DNA of 36,918 nt from an uncultured Brevibacillus sp. (GCA_946402065.1 CAMIVR010000045.1:1-36918); one strand, 5' to 3'. Positions 7,757 through 16,956 are shown, numbered from the stretch's first letter. Numbers and translations: made by a program. The notes: a model not told the origin generated them from the sequence alone.

Positions 7757-8334
7757 TCCGGCCTCCATGTGTGTCCATCCCAAATCACGGCAAGACTTTC
7801 CCCGCAGGCGATGGTTTCAACTGTCCAAAACTTGCCGGGGTCGCCCGTGAGCCACTTGCTCTGAAACCAGCGAAGCACGCCGCCGTGTGTGACGACGACA
7901 ACCGATCCGGCAGGTTCTAACGAAGCCAGCACCTGTTTCAGCCAGCGGTCGACGCGTTCGCCCAGTTGGCTCAACGTCTCTCCCCCAGGGGGCGATAGCG
8001 CAAACGGATCGTCGTACCAGCGTTGCACTTTCGTCGGCTCGCTCGCCATCAATTCGCCGTAGGTCTTGCCATCCCACTCGCCAAAATGCAATTCGCGCAG
8101 ATCTACGACCGCTTCCGGCTGGAGTCGATGCGCTGCGCCGATCATCCTGGCTGTCTCCATCGTTCTTTGCAAATCACTGGCGTAGATGTGTGTAATCGGC
8201 TCATGAACAAGCTGTTGGCTCAGTCGCTTCGCCTGGATGATCCCCGTATCGTCCAAAGCGGCGTCGGCATGTCCGAGATAACGCCCTGCCTGATTGGCGG
8301 CTGTCTGCCCGTGCCGCACCCAGATCCATTTCAT
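7753..8334 (-). CDS. cobC: Alpha-ribazole phosphatase-like histidine phosphatase
   Basis: The 193-residue protein belongs to the histidine phosphatase superfamily: RHG with Arg7-His8 (nucleotide His), LQRTMETA with Arg57, the acid region ELHFGEW (81-87) and THGG with His150. In the B12 pathway CobC removes phosphate from alpha-ribazole phosphate or adenosylcobalamin phosphate. That role is assigned from position: ATG 8334 overlaps the cobS stop as ATGA, and its own stop overlaps cbiZ. The in-frame extension upstream of 8334 lies within cobS and is not used. From sequence alone a general phosphoglycerate-mutase-like phosphatase could not be excluded. Confidence 0.88.
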   Translation of the reverse strand: MKWIWVRHGQTAANQAGRYLGHADAALDDTGIIQAKRLSQQLVHEPITHIYASDLQRTMETARMIGAAHRLQPEAVVDLRELHFGEWDGKTYGELMASEPTKVQRWYDDPFALSPPGGETLSQLGERVDRWLKQVLASLEPAGSVVVVTHGGVLRWFQSKWLTGDPGKFWTVETIACGESLAVIWDGHTWRPE

Positions 8335-9068
8335 AGTCCGATTCTCCCTGCAAACAAAATCAAAAGCAAGGCGACAGCCTCGGTAAGCTCGACAATCGCT
8401 CCGTAACAGTCGCCGTTCAGGCCGCCCAATTGCTTGATCAGATGCCTGGCGTACAGCCAAGCGATAACGCCTGCCGCCAATGCTGCAACAATTCCGGCAA
8501 TGTGGAACAGCAGGAACAGTACGAGTAATCCTAAAAGAAGCCCACTTACTAGTTTGGCATAGTTTAAGCCAGTTCGTAAACCATTTCCCAGACCGTTAGC
8601 GGACAAATACGGAAACTGCCAGATGACCCAAGGCAGCAGCAGCCTTGCAACCAACGGTGGAACGATGAGCCAGAGCGGCGTCGCGACAAGCTCATAAATA
8701 GCTGCCACTTTGATCATCACCAGCAGGATCGCGGCAATGACTCCCATCGCTCCCACCCGGCTGTCTTTCATGATTTCCAGCATTCGCTCCCGCGAGCGAT
8801 TGCTGCCCAGCCCGTCGGCCACGTCCATCCAGCCGTCAAGATGCAGCCCGCCGGTTAAGTAAACCCAGAAGACGAGGGTCAGCACAGCCGTAAGCAAGGG
8901 AGGAAGCAGCTTGCCCGCGAGGAGGGCAGCCAGCCACAACAACATCCCGAGCAATCCGCCGACTAGGGGGTAGAATGCGACGCTGTTTTGCCAGTCGCGG
9001 CTGCTGTTGCTAAGGCGCGGCACAGGTAAGCGGGTTAAAAAGGCGATGGCGTGGAACAGTGCGTTCAT
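8331..9068 (-). CDS. cobS: Adenosylcobinamide-GDP ribazoletransferase (cobalamin synthase)
   Basis: CobS is the integral-membrane enzyme joining adenosylcobinamide-GDP and alpha-ribazole (phosphate), the final nucleotide-loop step. The 245-residue product has the family start FLTRLPVP (10-17), the metal-binding region LDGWMDVADGLGSNRSRERM and KDSRVGAMGV. Several hydrophobic segments and a C-terminal NGDCYGA stretch follow. Length and features are complete. ATG 9068 overlaps the cobU stop by four bases, and the stop overlaps cobC in the same way, so the cobU-cobS-cobC trio is tightly coupled. Confidence 0.95.
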   Translation of the reverse strand: MNALFHAIAFLTRLPVPRLSNSSRDWQNSVAFYPLVGGLLGMLLWLAALLAGKLLPPLLTAVLTLVFWVYLTGGLHLDGWMDVADGLGSNRSRERMLEIMKDSRVGAMGVIAAILLVMIKVAAIYELVATPLWLIVPPLVARLLLPWVIWQFPYLSANGLGNGLRTGLNYAKLVSGLLLGLLVLFLLFHIAGIVAALAAGVIAWLYARHLIKQLGGLNGDCYGAIVELTEAVALLLILFAGRIGL

Positions 9069-9601
9069 CCTTTCAGCCTCAACGGAATCCCGGACAAGAC
9101 TGCGTATACTTCATTCGCCGCCTGTGCCACCATCTGATTCGCCTCGCCCAGCACGTCCTGAAACCAGCGCCCCAGTCTGGACATGGCCACCCCGCCCAGC
9201 CCGGCTTCCGTCGAGATGACGATGATATTCGCTTGCAGCGTCGACGCGGCATTCAGCCACTCGGCCAGCTCCGCTTTCATCGCCTGCGTAAGAAGCGGAT
9301 CTCGCCACTGCTCTTCCGCTACCTGGATCATCCGGTTGCTTATCCACGTCGAGAGACAATCGATGAGCACCGTATCGCAGGCAGCATAATATGGCAGCGT
9401 CGCCAGCAGAGACGCGGGTTCCTCCAATGTGGTCCAGTTGACGGGACGGCGCTTTTGGTGCAGCTCGATTCGCGTCTTCATCTCCTCATCCGTACGGACA
9501 CCTGTCGCGATGTAGAGAACGCTTTTGCCGGCAGAGGCCAGATCCTCGCCGAATTGGCTCTTTCCCGATCGCACGCCGCCTGTGATCAACGTCAAACTCA
9601 T
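9065..9601 (-). CDS. cobU: Adenosylcobinamide kinase / adenosylcobinamide-phosphate guanylyltransferase
   Basis: The bifunctional enzyme phosphorylates adenosylcobinamide and then activates adenosylcobinamide phosphate with GTP. The 178-residue protein has the P-loop GGVRSGKS (8-15), LYIATG (29-34) and RIELHQKRRP, in which His48 corresponds to the guanylylated histidine of CobU. DCLSTWISN and VSTE/GLGG segments follow in order. Size matches the family. ATG 9601 overlaps the cobD stop as ATGA, and its own stop overlaps cobS. Confidence 0.95.
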   Translation of the reverse strand: MSLTLITGGVRSGKSQFGEDLASAGKSVLYIATGVRTDEEMKTRIELHQKRRPVNWTTLEEPASLLATLPYYAACDTVLIDCLSTWISNRMIQVAEEQWRDPLLTQAMKAELAEWLNAASTLQANIIVISTEAGLGGVAMSRLGRWFQDVLGEANQMVAQAANEVYAVLSGIPLRLKG

Positions 9602-10701
9602 GTCGCTCGTCCCCCTTTTGCCTGCTCCTGCTCCAAAGCCTGCAGCAATCGTTCGTTTTCTTCGCGCGCCCGCACAGCAATGCGGAAATGCTGCTCGGTA
9701 AGTCCAGGGTACATCGCACAGCTGCGGATCAGGATTCCTTTTTTTCCCAGCGATTGCTGCAGTTCAGCAGCCGTATGGGTATCGGGCAGACGGACCAGCA
9801 AGAAATTCGCCTCTCCTGGACAAACCTGCCAGCCCAAACGCTGTTCGATGCAGTCGCGCAGGAATGCCCGTTCCCTGTCGATCAATTCGCGCGTTTTCTC
9901 AACGTAATCGTCTTGGGACAGACATTCTTCCCCTGCCGCCAAAGCGAGCTGATTGACACTCCATGTCACTTGCTTTTGCTTCATTCGCTCAATCACGTCC
10001 GGTTGGGCGATCGCGTAGCCGAGCCGCAAGCCGGGAATGGCGAACATTTTCGTCAGCGAACGGAGGATGATGACGTGGGGATATCGATTTAAGCGCGGCA
10101 AGAGCGTGGTCATCTTCTCTGGTGCGACGAAGTCGAGGAACGCCTCGTCAACTGCCAGGTACGTCCCGCACTGCTCGGTACGCTCGGCCATTTCGATCAA
10201 CTCATGCTCCGAATAGATAAGTCCGGTCGGATTGTTCGGGTGTCCGATGAACAGCAGGTCGACATTTGCGATCAGCGCATTGCGCTCGTCTGGCCCCGGC
10301 TTATACTCAGGTTCGCTCCCGCAGCAGCCTGTGACGCGAGCGCCGAATTGCTCGGCCAATGTGACGTACTCCGAAAAGCACGGGTAGAAGACCCCTACTG
10401 TTTTCGGGGCAATCGCCTGAACCGCCAATGCCATGCATTCAGCGGCGCCGTTGCCGATGAGCAGCCACTCAGGGTCGATTCCCAGCTTGATTGCCAATGC
10501 CTGCCGCAAGTCTCGCTGGCCCGGGTCAGGGTAGTGGATAATCTGGGTCAGTTCGTTTTGCAAGCGACTCAGCAGCTTAGCCGGTGGTCCGAGCGGATTG
10601 ATATTGGCACTGAAATCGAGCCATTGTTTCCGTTCAACGCCAAATCGCTCCGCTGCTGTACGCAAGTCGCCGCCATGTCCATACACCTCAAATACTCCCA
10701 A
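9598..10701 (-). CDS. cobD: L-threonine-O-3-phosphate decarboxylase
   Basis: CobD is a PLP enzyme of the class I aminotransferase fold that makes (R)-1-amino-2-propanol phosphate, the linker used by CbiB. It shows YGHGGDL near the start, LDFSANINPLGPP, the PNNPTG loop, AVDEAFLDF and SLTKMFAIPGLRLGY with the PLP lysine at about residue 218. TTG 10701 (367 residues) is preferred because AGGAGAGGA lies about seven bases upstream; an in-frame ATG at 10719 overlaps that SD and has a weak site. GTG 10686 is a third option. A gap of about 150 bases holding repeats separates it from cobA. Confidence 0.92.
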   Translation of the reverse strand: MGVFEVYGHGGDLRTAAERFGVERKQWLDFSANINPLGPPAKLLSRLQNELTQIIHYPDPGQRDLRQALAIKLGIDPEWLLIGNGAAECMALAVQAIAPKTVGVFYPCFSEYVTLAEQFGARVTGCCGSEPEYKPGPDERNALIANVDLLFIGHPNNPTGLIYSEHELIEMAERTEQCGTYLAVDEAFLDFVAPEKMTTLLPRLNRYPHVIILRSLTKMFAIPGLRLGYAIAQPDVIERMKQKQVTWSVNQLALAAGEECLSQDDYVEKTRELIDRERAFLRDCIEQRLGWQVCPGEANFLLVRLPDTHTAAELQQSLGKKGILIRSCAMYPGLTEQHFRIAVRAREENERLLQALEQEQAKGGRAT

Positions 10702-10742
10702 GACTCGTCCTCTCCTCATTCGCTCTCATTATTCGAAAACTT

Positions 10743-10768
10743 GGCTACGCCAAGCCTTTGGCGTAGCC
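10743..10768. repeat. Palindromic dispersed repeat, copy 1
   Basis: GGCTACGCCAA (10743-10753) and TTGGCGTAGCC (10758-10768) form a perfect 11-bp stem with a GCCT loop, followed by TTAGTT. Nearly the same sequence, including the loop and the GCCTTAGTT tail, recurs at 31853-31884. There is no U-tract in the direction of the operon, so it is more likely a mobile or repetitive palindrome, or an RNA-processing site, than a terminator. Confidence 0.6.
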
Positions 10769-10805
10769 TTAGTTGCGAAGCATAGGATGTGCGAGTGTCG
10801 GCGAT

Positions 10806-10820
10806 GCCACAGGATGTGGC
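10806..10820. repeat. Short hairpin in the cobA-cobD gap
   Basis: GCCACA (10806-10811), GGA loop and TGTGGC (10815-10820) form a 6-bp stem. With the palindrome at 10743 it fills the only sizeable gap in the downstream half of the operon. No T-run follows on either strand. Confidence 0.4.
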
Positions 10821-10850
10821 GTTTAGCTGGCCGCTTTGCACACCATTCGC

Positions 10851-11402
10851 TTAAAACTCAATCCCGTACACGGCCGGTACGCCTTCATTGTAATAGTGCT
10901 TCTCCGCATCGATGACGGAGACGAGATCACTAGCATCCTTCACTTCCGCTTTCGCGCTTCGGCCCGTAATGACGAGGTGAACGTGTTTCGGCTTCTGCTT
11001 GATCATGTCGAGCACTTCCTGCAACGGCAGCACGTCGTCGATCGGGAACTTCTCGATTGCCAGCGCGTTGTTCAACTCATCCAGAATCACGAGATCGAAT
11101 TCGCCGCTCATCACGGCCTCTTTCGCCTGCGGCCAGCCGACGCGCAGCGCCTCGCGATGTTCTTCCGGCGTCTTCGTCCAGGTAAAGCCCACACCGAGCT
11201 GAACTATCTCCACGCCGAGCTTGCCGAGCGCGATCTGCTCGCCGTAGGAGCGCTGCGGCGATTTGATGAATTGAAAGATTTTTACCTTGAAGCCGCGCCC
11301 GACGCCACGTACGGCGAGACCGAGCGCCGAAGTCGTCTTGCCCTTGCCGTCGCCCGTATAGACGAGTGTCAGTCCTTGCTGGTTCTCTCTGCTTCTGCCC
11401 AT
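10851..11402 (-). CDS. cobA: Cob(I)yrinic acid a,c-diamide / cob(I)alamin adenosyltransferase (CobA/CobO/BtuR type)
   Basis: This enzyme transfers the 5'-deoxyadenosyl group of ATP to the cobalt of reduced corrinoids. The 183-residue protein has the P-loop GDGKGKTT (17-24) just after a short basic N-terminus, then LGLAVRGVGRG, FTWTKTPEEH and the LILDELN-like VILDELNNAL. ITGRSAKAEVKDASDLVS near the end completes the CobO family pattern. ATG 11402 is favoured because AAGGAGG lies seven bases before it, while the ATG at 11408 is almost inside the SD. The gene follows cbiP by about 43 bases. Confidence 0.95.
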   Translation of the reverse strand: MGRSRENQQGLTLVYTGDGKGKTTSALGLAVRGVGRGFKVKIFQFIKSPQRSYGEQIALGKLGVEIVQLGVGFTWTKTPEEHREALRVGWPQAKEAVMSGEFDLVILDELNNALAIEKFPIDDVLPLQEVLDMIKQKPKHVHLVITGRSAKAEVKDASDLVSVIDAEKHYYNEGVPAVYGIEF

Positions 11403-11445
11403 CGTCATTCCTCCTTTGCCCGAAACATGTTCCCAATGCTCGCAG

Positions 11446-12951
11446 TTACTTGTTCTGAAAGGCCATCATTTGCTCGTGGATATACGTCATATTTACGTGC
11501 TGTCTGACATTCTCCGCGAGCGTATCAAAGCCCCGCTCGCGCAATCGGGCAAAAGAAGCGCGGTCCTCGATCGGCGCGAGCCCTTTGCTTTGGCGGATAT
11601 CGTTGAGCAGCGCCTTGCGGAAGGCATCGTTGTGAAAAATATCGTGAAAATACGTCCCTATGATTCCATTCGAACGATCCCACACACCCTCGGCCCGATC
11701 ACCCAGTTGAATCAGCGGATTGATGTGCCCGAGATACTCGGAGCGGCCCATGTGAATTTCGTAGCCGTGTACTTCAAGCTGCTTGTCGCCATAGGCGATG
11801 GTGCCGGAGGAAAGCTTGGTGATTTTCGTGCCGGCCATCGTCGTCCGCATGGGAATCAGCCCCATCCCGGCAATTTCTTGCAGGGGAGACTCGACCCCAC
11901 CCGGATCGTGCAGCGCTTCCCCGAGCATCTGATAGCCGCCGCACAGTCCGAACAGCCGCGCTTTTTTTTGCTGCACGCTAGCAATGATTTGCGCTTCCAG
12001 GCCGATTTCCCGCAGATGCTGCAGATCTTCGAGAGTGTTTTTGCTGCCTGGCAAAATAATCAGGTCAGGCTCGCCAAGCTCGGAAGAGCGCGTGACGTAG
12101 CGAACGTGGCAGTCTGCTTCGACGGCAAGCGGATCGAGGTCGGTAAAATTGGCGATCCGCGGGTAGCGGATGACGGCAATGTCTATTTCTTTGGCCGCAT
12201 CGGCGCCTGAAGGGAGCAAATCCAGTACGAGCGAGTCCTCTGCCTCGATATTCAGATTCGGTATGTACGGGACGACACCCAACACCGGCTTGCCCGTATA
12301 GCGCTCAAACCAGTCGAGACCGGACTGCAGCAGCGACAGATCGCCGCGGAACTTGTTGATCACCACGCCGATGACGCGATCGCGGTCCTCCGGTTCGAGC
12401 AATTGCAGCGTCCCGACCAGACTCGCGAACACACCGCCGCGGTCAATGTCGGCGACCAGGATGACCGGGGCATTGGCGATCCGGGCGACGCGCATGTTGA
12501 CCAGCTCGCGGTCGTTCAGATTGATCTCCGCCGGACTACCTGCACCTTCGATGACGATGCGCTCGTACTGCGAAGCAAGCTCTTCATAAGCGGAGCGGAT
12601 CACTTCGACGCCTGTCGGAAAAAACTCCGAGCGGTAGGCTGTCGCTTGCATGTTGCGATACGGAACGCCGTGGACGACGATCTGGGACGTATTGTGCCGT
12701 GTCGGCTTGATCAATATCGGATTCATCAATGTCGTCGCCACGATACCGGCCGCTTCCGCCTGTACCCCCTGTGCCCGGCCGATCTCTTTGCCGTCAACCG
12801 TGACATATGAGTTCAAGGCCATGTTTTGTGACTTAAACGGCGCAGTCGCATAGCCGTCCTGGGCAAAAATCCGGCACAGGGCAGTGACGAGAATGCTTTT
12901 TCCGGCGTCGGAGCTGGTGCCCTGGACCATGAGCGGGACCGCTTTAGCCAT
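11446..12951 (-). CDS. cbiP: Cobyric acid synthase (glutamine-hydrolysing)
   Basis: CbiP/CobQ amidates side chains b, d, e and g of adenosylcobyrinic acid a,c-diamide using glutamine and ATP. The 501-residue product begins with the dethiobiotin-synthetase-like ATP site GTSSDAGKS (11-19) and FKSQNMALNSYVT. The C-terminal glutaminase domain has nucleophile LFGLCGGYQMLG and VHGYEIHMGRS. Length is normal. ATG 12951 overlaps the end of cbiA by eight bases and has GGGAGG about nine bases upstream. Confidence 0.96.
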   Translation of the reverse strand: MAKAVPLMVQGTSSDAGKSILVTALCRIFAQDGYATAPFKSQNMALNSYVTVDGKEIGRAQGVQAEAAGIVATTLMNPILIKPTRHNTSQIVVHGVPYRNMQATAYRSEFFPTGVEVIRSAYEELASQYERIVIEGAGSPAEINLNDRELVNMRVARIANAPVILVADIDRGGVFASLVGTLQLLEPEDRDRVIGVVINKFRGDLSLLQSGLDWFERYTGKPVLGVVPYIPNLNIEAEDSLVLDLLPSGADAAKEIDIAVIRYPRIANFTDLDPLAVEADCHVRYVTRSSELGEPDLIILPGSKNTLEDLQHLREIGLEAQIIASVQQKKARLFGLCGGYQMLGEALHDPGGVESPLQEIAGMGLIPMRTTMAGTKITKLSSGTIAYGDKQLEVHGYEIHMGRSEYLGHINPLIQLGDRAEGVWDRSNGIIGTYFHDIFHNDAFRKALLNDIRQSKGLAPIEDRASFARLRERGFDTLAENVRQHVNMTYIHEQMMAFQNK

Positions 12952-14329
12952 GGGCAGCTACCTCCCTGCACTTGTCCAGCCAGCGCTCCACCATGGCCGG
13001 ATTGGAAGCGAAGTGCAGGTGGGTATACCCGGCGATCAAATTGCCTTGGATGTATCCTTCTGCTTTTACACCGCGCATCCCTTTTGTCTGGTAAGCAGGT
13101 GTAACCGTCGCCGTCGTCGCAAATGTCGAATAATGGAATTCATGGCCGCGAGCCTGATCGTCCCCGGGCAGCAAAAAGTTGGCCGGGTTGCCGGTTATCT
13201 CGCGGTACCCGAGTGCAGCCAGCTTCGGCTGCATGGTCACGCTGCCTGGTATGAGCCCGACCATCGGATACGCCTGATTGTCCGTCGTGCGGATTTCATC
13301 GGTAAGATACATGAAGCCGCCGCACTCGGCAAGCGTGGGCAAACCTTTTTGAATTGCATTGCGAAACGATGCTTTCACCGCTTCATTGGCGGACAGCTCT
13401 CGGGCGAACTCTTCCGGAAAGCCTCCGCCGATGTACAGGCCGTGAACGCCTTCAGGTACGGATTCTCCGGCAAGCGGCGAAAAGTAACAGCACTCTGCAC
13501 CGTGAAGAGCGAGCAATTCCAAATTTTCCGGATAGTAAAAGTGAAACGCTGCGTCTTTGGCTACAGCGATTTTGATTCGAGCGTGTCCTCGTCCGCTACG
13601 CTGCCGCGACGCAAACATTTCGCTTTTCGCTGTCAATGGCGGAGCGCCGGACAAGGAGAGCAGTCGGTCTAAGTCTACACTCTCACCCACTCGTTCGGCA
13701 AGTGCATCGAAGAACGGCCGCAGCTCACCGCGCTCCAGACTGGGAATCAGTCCGAGATGGCGCTCCGGTACGGAAATTTGGTCAGCCCGGGTCAAGTAAC
13801 CGATGACGGGAATACCGCATTCCTGCTCAATCGCGGTCTTGACGATTTTAAAGTGCCCTTCGCTGCCCAGCTTGTTGGCGATGACACCGACGATTCGAGC
13901 GTCGTCTGCGAAGCTTTGGAATCCTTTGACGATCGCCGCTACGCTGCGCGCCATGCTCTGGCAATCGACGACGAGAATCACCGGGCTCTCGGTCAACTGG
14001 CTGATGTGATACGTACTGCCGTCGTTGTTCTGCGGATTTTTCCCGTCATAAAAGCCCATCACGCCTTCGATGATGGAAATATCGGCACCCTCGCTGCCGC
14101 GCAGAAAAATTTCCTTTACGGTATTCTCGGACAGCATCCAGCTATCCAGATTCCGCGACTGCCGTCCGGTCACAGCCGTGTGATAGCTCGGATCGATGTA
14201 GTCAGGTCCGCATTTGAAGCCCTGGACGGTCAGGCCGCGCTTTTGCAGGGCAGCCATGATCCCGATCGTCATCGTCGTCTTTCCTGCACCACTGCCGGTA
14301 CCGGCAATGACAATCCGACGCTGTGTCAT
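12944..14329 (-). CDS. cbiA: Cobyrinic acid a,c-diamide synthase
   Basis: CbiA amidates the a and c carboxylates of (cobalt-)cobyrinic acid with glutamine and ATP. The 461-residue product has the P-loop GTGSGAGKTT (10-19), FKCGPDYIDPSYH and IIEGVMGFYDG in the ATP-binding half. The glutaminase half has IGGGFPEEFA, nucleophile AECGGFMYL and RGHEFHYS. AAGGAGG lies seven bases before ATG 14329. The 16-base gap from cbiG and the 8-base overlap with cbiP put it in the same transcript. Confidence 0.96.
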   Translation of the reverse strand: MTQRRIVIAGTGSGAGKTTMTIGIMAALQKRGLTVQGFKCGPDYIDPSYHTAVTGRQSRNLDSWMLSENTVKEIFLRGSEGADISIIEGVMGFYDGKNPQNNDGSTYHISQLTESPVILVVDCQSMARSVAAIVKGFQSFADDARIVGVIANKLGSEGHFKIVKTAIEQECGIPVIGYLTRADQISVPERHLGLIPSLERGELRPFFDALAERVGESVDLDRLLSLSGAPPLTAKSEMFASRQRSGRGHARIKIAVAKDAAFHFYYPENLELLALHGAECCYFSPLAGESVPEGVHGLYIGGGFPEEFARELSANEAVKASFRNAIQKGLPTLAECGGFMYLTDEIRTTDNQAYPMVGLIPGSVTMQPKLAALGYREITGNPANFLLPGDDQARGHEFHYSTFATTATVTPAYQTKGMRGVKAEGYIQGNLIAGYTHLHFASNPAMVERWLDKCREVAAHG

Positions 14330-14345
14330 ATTTCTTCCTCCTTCC

Positions 14346-15473
14346 CTAGGTGAAGCATATGAGACCGACCGAAATGGTCACGTTGCCTGACTTTTTCTTG
14401 GTGACGACGAGCTTGTCCGCCTGGCTGTACAGCTTTGCCGCGGGTTCACTGACACCATACGCCCCGGTAAAGCGGTGGACCGTTTCCGACGGTTCTTCGA
14501 TCGGCACGCTGTTCAGCTGCTCAGGCGAATAGCAAATGAACTCCCAGCCGTATTTGGCGATTAGAGCAAGCAGGCCCGCCTCATCTTTTTTCAGCTCAAT
14601 CGTGCACAGCGCTTTGACACTTTTGATGGAAAATTGCAGTTCGGCAAGCGTTTCGTTGATGACTCCCTCGATCTCTTCCGCTGATGTGCCGCGATTGCAG
14701 CCGACTCCCAGCACAATCACTTTTGGCCGGTAAACGACGCCGTTGCGCAAAATCGCCTGTTCTGATTCGGCCAGCAGCCGATGCGTAACGACCAATGCCG
14801 CATCCGGACGAACCGCCAAAGCCGAGGGTATATCCGGATAGCTTTTGATGTTGGCGGGAATCGGCGTATCGTGCATCCACCAGTTCGTCTCGCCCGACTC
14901 CTGAACAATCGCGATGTGTTCCTCGTTCACCACCGAAGCACTGACCGGCGTCAGCTTTTCGGCGGAATCCCAAACCCAGCCGAACCGGCGGCCAAACAGA
15001 TCGACGGGAATCGTCTTCTGCACATCAGACGCAGTCGTGACGATTGGTCTGGCATCAATCGCCGCCGCGACCTCCAGGGTCAGCTCGTTCGCTCCGCCGA
15101 GATGTCCGGAGAGGACGCTGATCACGTTTTCGCCTTTGTCGTCGATGACAACGATGCCCGGATCGGTCTTTTTGTCGCGCAACAGCGGAGCGATCATCCT
15201 GACGACAGCACCGAGCGAAATAATGATGATCAATCCCTTGTAGGCAGGAAAAAGCGCCGGAAAGAGCAAACGGACGGAGCCGTCGAACAGCTGGATGTGC
15301 TTGTCAGCCTCGTCCCCGCGGGCAAACTTGCCCATGTAGTACAGATCGGCATGGGAAAATTTCTCGTGCAGGCGCCGGGCCAGCTCCACGCCGTGCTTCG
15401 TGATAGCCACGATCGCGTAATCGCCACGCTGATCAATCGTCGGAATCTCGTCTTCTCTCAGCTCAATCTTCAT
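14346..15473 (-). CDS. cbiG: Cobalt-precorrin-5A hydrolase
   Basis: CbiG opens the delta-lactone of cobalt-precorrin-5A and releases acetaldehyde, a step specific to the anaerobic route. The start is ATG 15473 (375 residues), overlapping the cbiF stop as ATGA with AAAGGGG upstream; the longer in-frame extension lies in cbiF. An N-terminal CbiG domain contains GAVVRMIAPLLRDKKTDPGIVVID and VLSGHLGGANEL, split over about 75-130. A middle domain follows, and the C-terminal domain carries VLGVGCNRGTSAEEI. Confidence 0.94.
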   Translation of the reverse strand: MKIELREDEIPTIDQRGDYAIVAITKHGVELARRLHEKFSHADLYYMGKFARGDEADKHIQLFDGSVRLLFPALFPAYKGLIIIISLGAVVRMIAPLLRDKKTDPGIVVIDDKGENVISVLSGHLGGANELTLEVAAAIDARPIVTTASDVQKTIPVDLFGRRFGWVWDSAEKLTPVSASVVNEEHIAIVQESGETNWWMHDTPIPANIKSYPDIPSALAVRPDAALVVTHRLLAESEQAILRNGVVYRPKVIVLGVGCNRGTSAEEIEGVINETLAELQFSIKSVKALCTIELKKDEAGLLALIAKYGWEFICYSPEQLNSVPIEEPSETVHRFTGAYGVSEPAAKLYSQADKLVVTKKKSGNVTISVGLICFT

Positions 15474-16246
15474 GCCTGTACCCCTTTGCGAAAGCCATGT
15501 GTAAACGTCTTGTCGTACAGCTTGGAGCGGTACTCGTCTTTTTCGTGAATATCGGGAGAAAGCGCCCACCCCGCTAAGATCATCGCATGTGAGCGGATCC
15601 CGTTCTTCTGCATGTCGCTGTCCATGTTGGCAATCGTCGTCCGCACGATCAGTTCGTCAGGCCAGCTTGCGCGCTGGACGACGGCAACCGGCGTATCTTC
15701 GCTCCAGCCTGCGGCGAGCAGCTCCTTGGCTACTTTTTTCGTCAGGGTCGCACTGAGGAACAGCGCGATGGTGCAGTGATGCTTGGCCAGCTCCGACAAT
15801 CGTTCCCGCTCTGGCACCGGCGTTCTGCCTTCAGCCCGGGTCAGGATCAGCGTCTGGGTCAAATCAGGGATGGTCAGCTCAGCGCCGACCGCAGCCGCAG
15901 CAGCAAAGACAGAGCTGACGCCAGGGATGATTTCACAGCTGATGCCCTCGCGCTTGAGCAGGGCGATTTGCTCCATCGTCGCCCCGTACATGGCAGGATC
16001 GCCCGTATGCAGCCGAACCAGTTTTTTTCCCGCTTTAATGCGGCTGGCGATCACCTCAATCATCTCTTCCAGGGCCATGCCGGAGCTCTTGATCACTTCC
16101 GCCTCCGGGTTGGCTTTCGCTACGAGTGCTTCGCTCACGAGTGAGTCCGTGTAGAAGACGACATCTGCCTCCTGCAGCAATTTCAGTCCTTTTACCGTAA
16201 TCAGATCGGGATCGCCCGGTCCGGCACCGACTATGTACATTTTCAT
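15470..16246 (-). CDS. cbiF: Cobalt-precorrin-4 C11-methyltransferase
   Basis: This SAM-dependent tetrapyrrole methylase adds the C11 methyl group. The 258-residue protein has VGAGPGDPDLITVKG (6-20), the SAM-contact motif RLHTGDPAMYGA and IIPGVSSVFAAAAA, all typical of CbiF/CobM. It ends with an ordinary family tail. Its ATG at 16246 shares a base with the cbiL stop, and its stop overlaps cbiG. Together cbiL, cbiF and cbiG form a tightly packed block. Confidence 0.95.
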   Translation of the reverse strand: MKMYIVGAGPGDPDLITVKGLKLLQEADVVFYTDSLVSEALVAKANPEAEVIKSSGMALEEMIEVIASRIKAGKKLVRLHTGDPAMYGATMEQIALLKREGISCEIIPGVSSVFAAAAAVGAELTIPDLTQTLILTRAEGRTPVPERERLSELAKHHCTIALFLSATLTKKVAKELLAAGWSEDTPVAVVQRASWPDELIVRTTIANMDSDMQKNGIRSHAMILAGWALSPDIHEKDEYRSKLYDKTFTHGFRKGVQA

Positions 16247-16956
16247 TATTTTCTCACCACCATCAGTGTAAGGTATTCCAGCTCCGCTCCTTCCAGCTCG
16301 GTCACATCGCGCCAGATCATCTCTTCACTGGACGTCGCTTTCGTCACAACCGCCGCGTTGTCCAGCAGCTGCAAGTCACGCAAAATCATCAGCATCATGT
16401 CGAGCACTTTCGCTACTTTGATAAAAATCACGCAATCATGCTCTTCAATCGCCTTGCGCATCGCCTCGTAATCTTCAGTCGCCGGGATGATCGCGGTCTG
16501 CTCATCACCGTCCGCGAGCGGCAGCCCGAGCTGAGAGGCAACGGCGGTGACCGACGAAATGCCTGGCACTGACTTGACCGTGACTTCTGGATGCAGCTCC
16601 TTCATCAGACGCATCATGTGGATAAACGTGCTGTACAGCATCGGATCGCCTTCGGTGACAAAGGCGACGTCCCTGCCCTGGCTCAACTGCTCCCAGACTG
16701 TTTCGACTGTCTTCGCCCACTGCCGCTCCAGTGTCACTTTATCTTTAGTCATCGGAAATACCAGTCCAAGCATTTCCTTTTCCTGCGTGTTTACGTACGC
16801 TTCCGTAATTTGCAGCGCATAGCTCTTGCTGCCAGAGCGTTTTTTCGGATAGGCGATGACAGGGGATTCCTTCAACACCCGAAATGCTTTCACCGTAATC
16901 AGCTCCGGGTCACCAGGGCCTACACCCAGTCCGTACAAGGTACCTACTCTACTCAT
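16246..16956 (-). CDS. cbiL: (Cobalt-)precorrin-2 C20-methyltransferase
   Basis: CbiL methylates C20 of cobalt-factor II, the first committed corrin-ring methylation. The 236-residue protein starts with LYGLGVGPGDPELITVKA (7-24) and has VAFVTEGDPMLYSTFIHM and VPGISSVTAVASQLGLPLADGD. These separate the C20 enzyme from the C11 and C17 paralogues. It lies eight bases after cbiET. Confidence 0.95.
   Translation of the reverse strand: MSRVGTLYGLGVGPGDPELITVKAFRVLKESPVIAYPKKRSGSKSYALQITEAYVNTQEKEMLGLVFPMTKDKVTLERQWAKTVETVWEQLSQGRDVAFVTEGDPMLYSTFIHMMRLMKELHPEVTVKSVPGISSVTAVASQLGLPLADGDEQTAIIPATEDYEAMRKAIEEHDCVIFIKVAKVLDMMLMILRDLQLLDNAAVVTKATSSEEMIWRDVTELEGAELEYLTLMVVRK

Noticed and set aside
6839..7864. 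341-codon plus-strand frame
   Set aside because: Spans parts of cbiB, cbiZ and cobC in antisense; the composition is that of a shadow frame.
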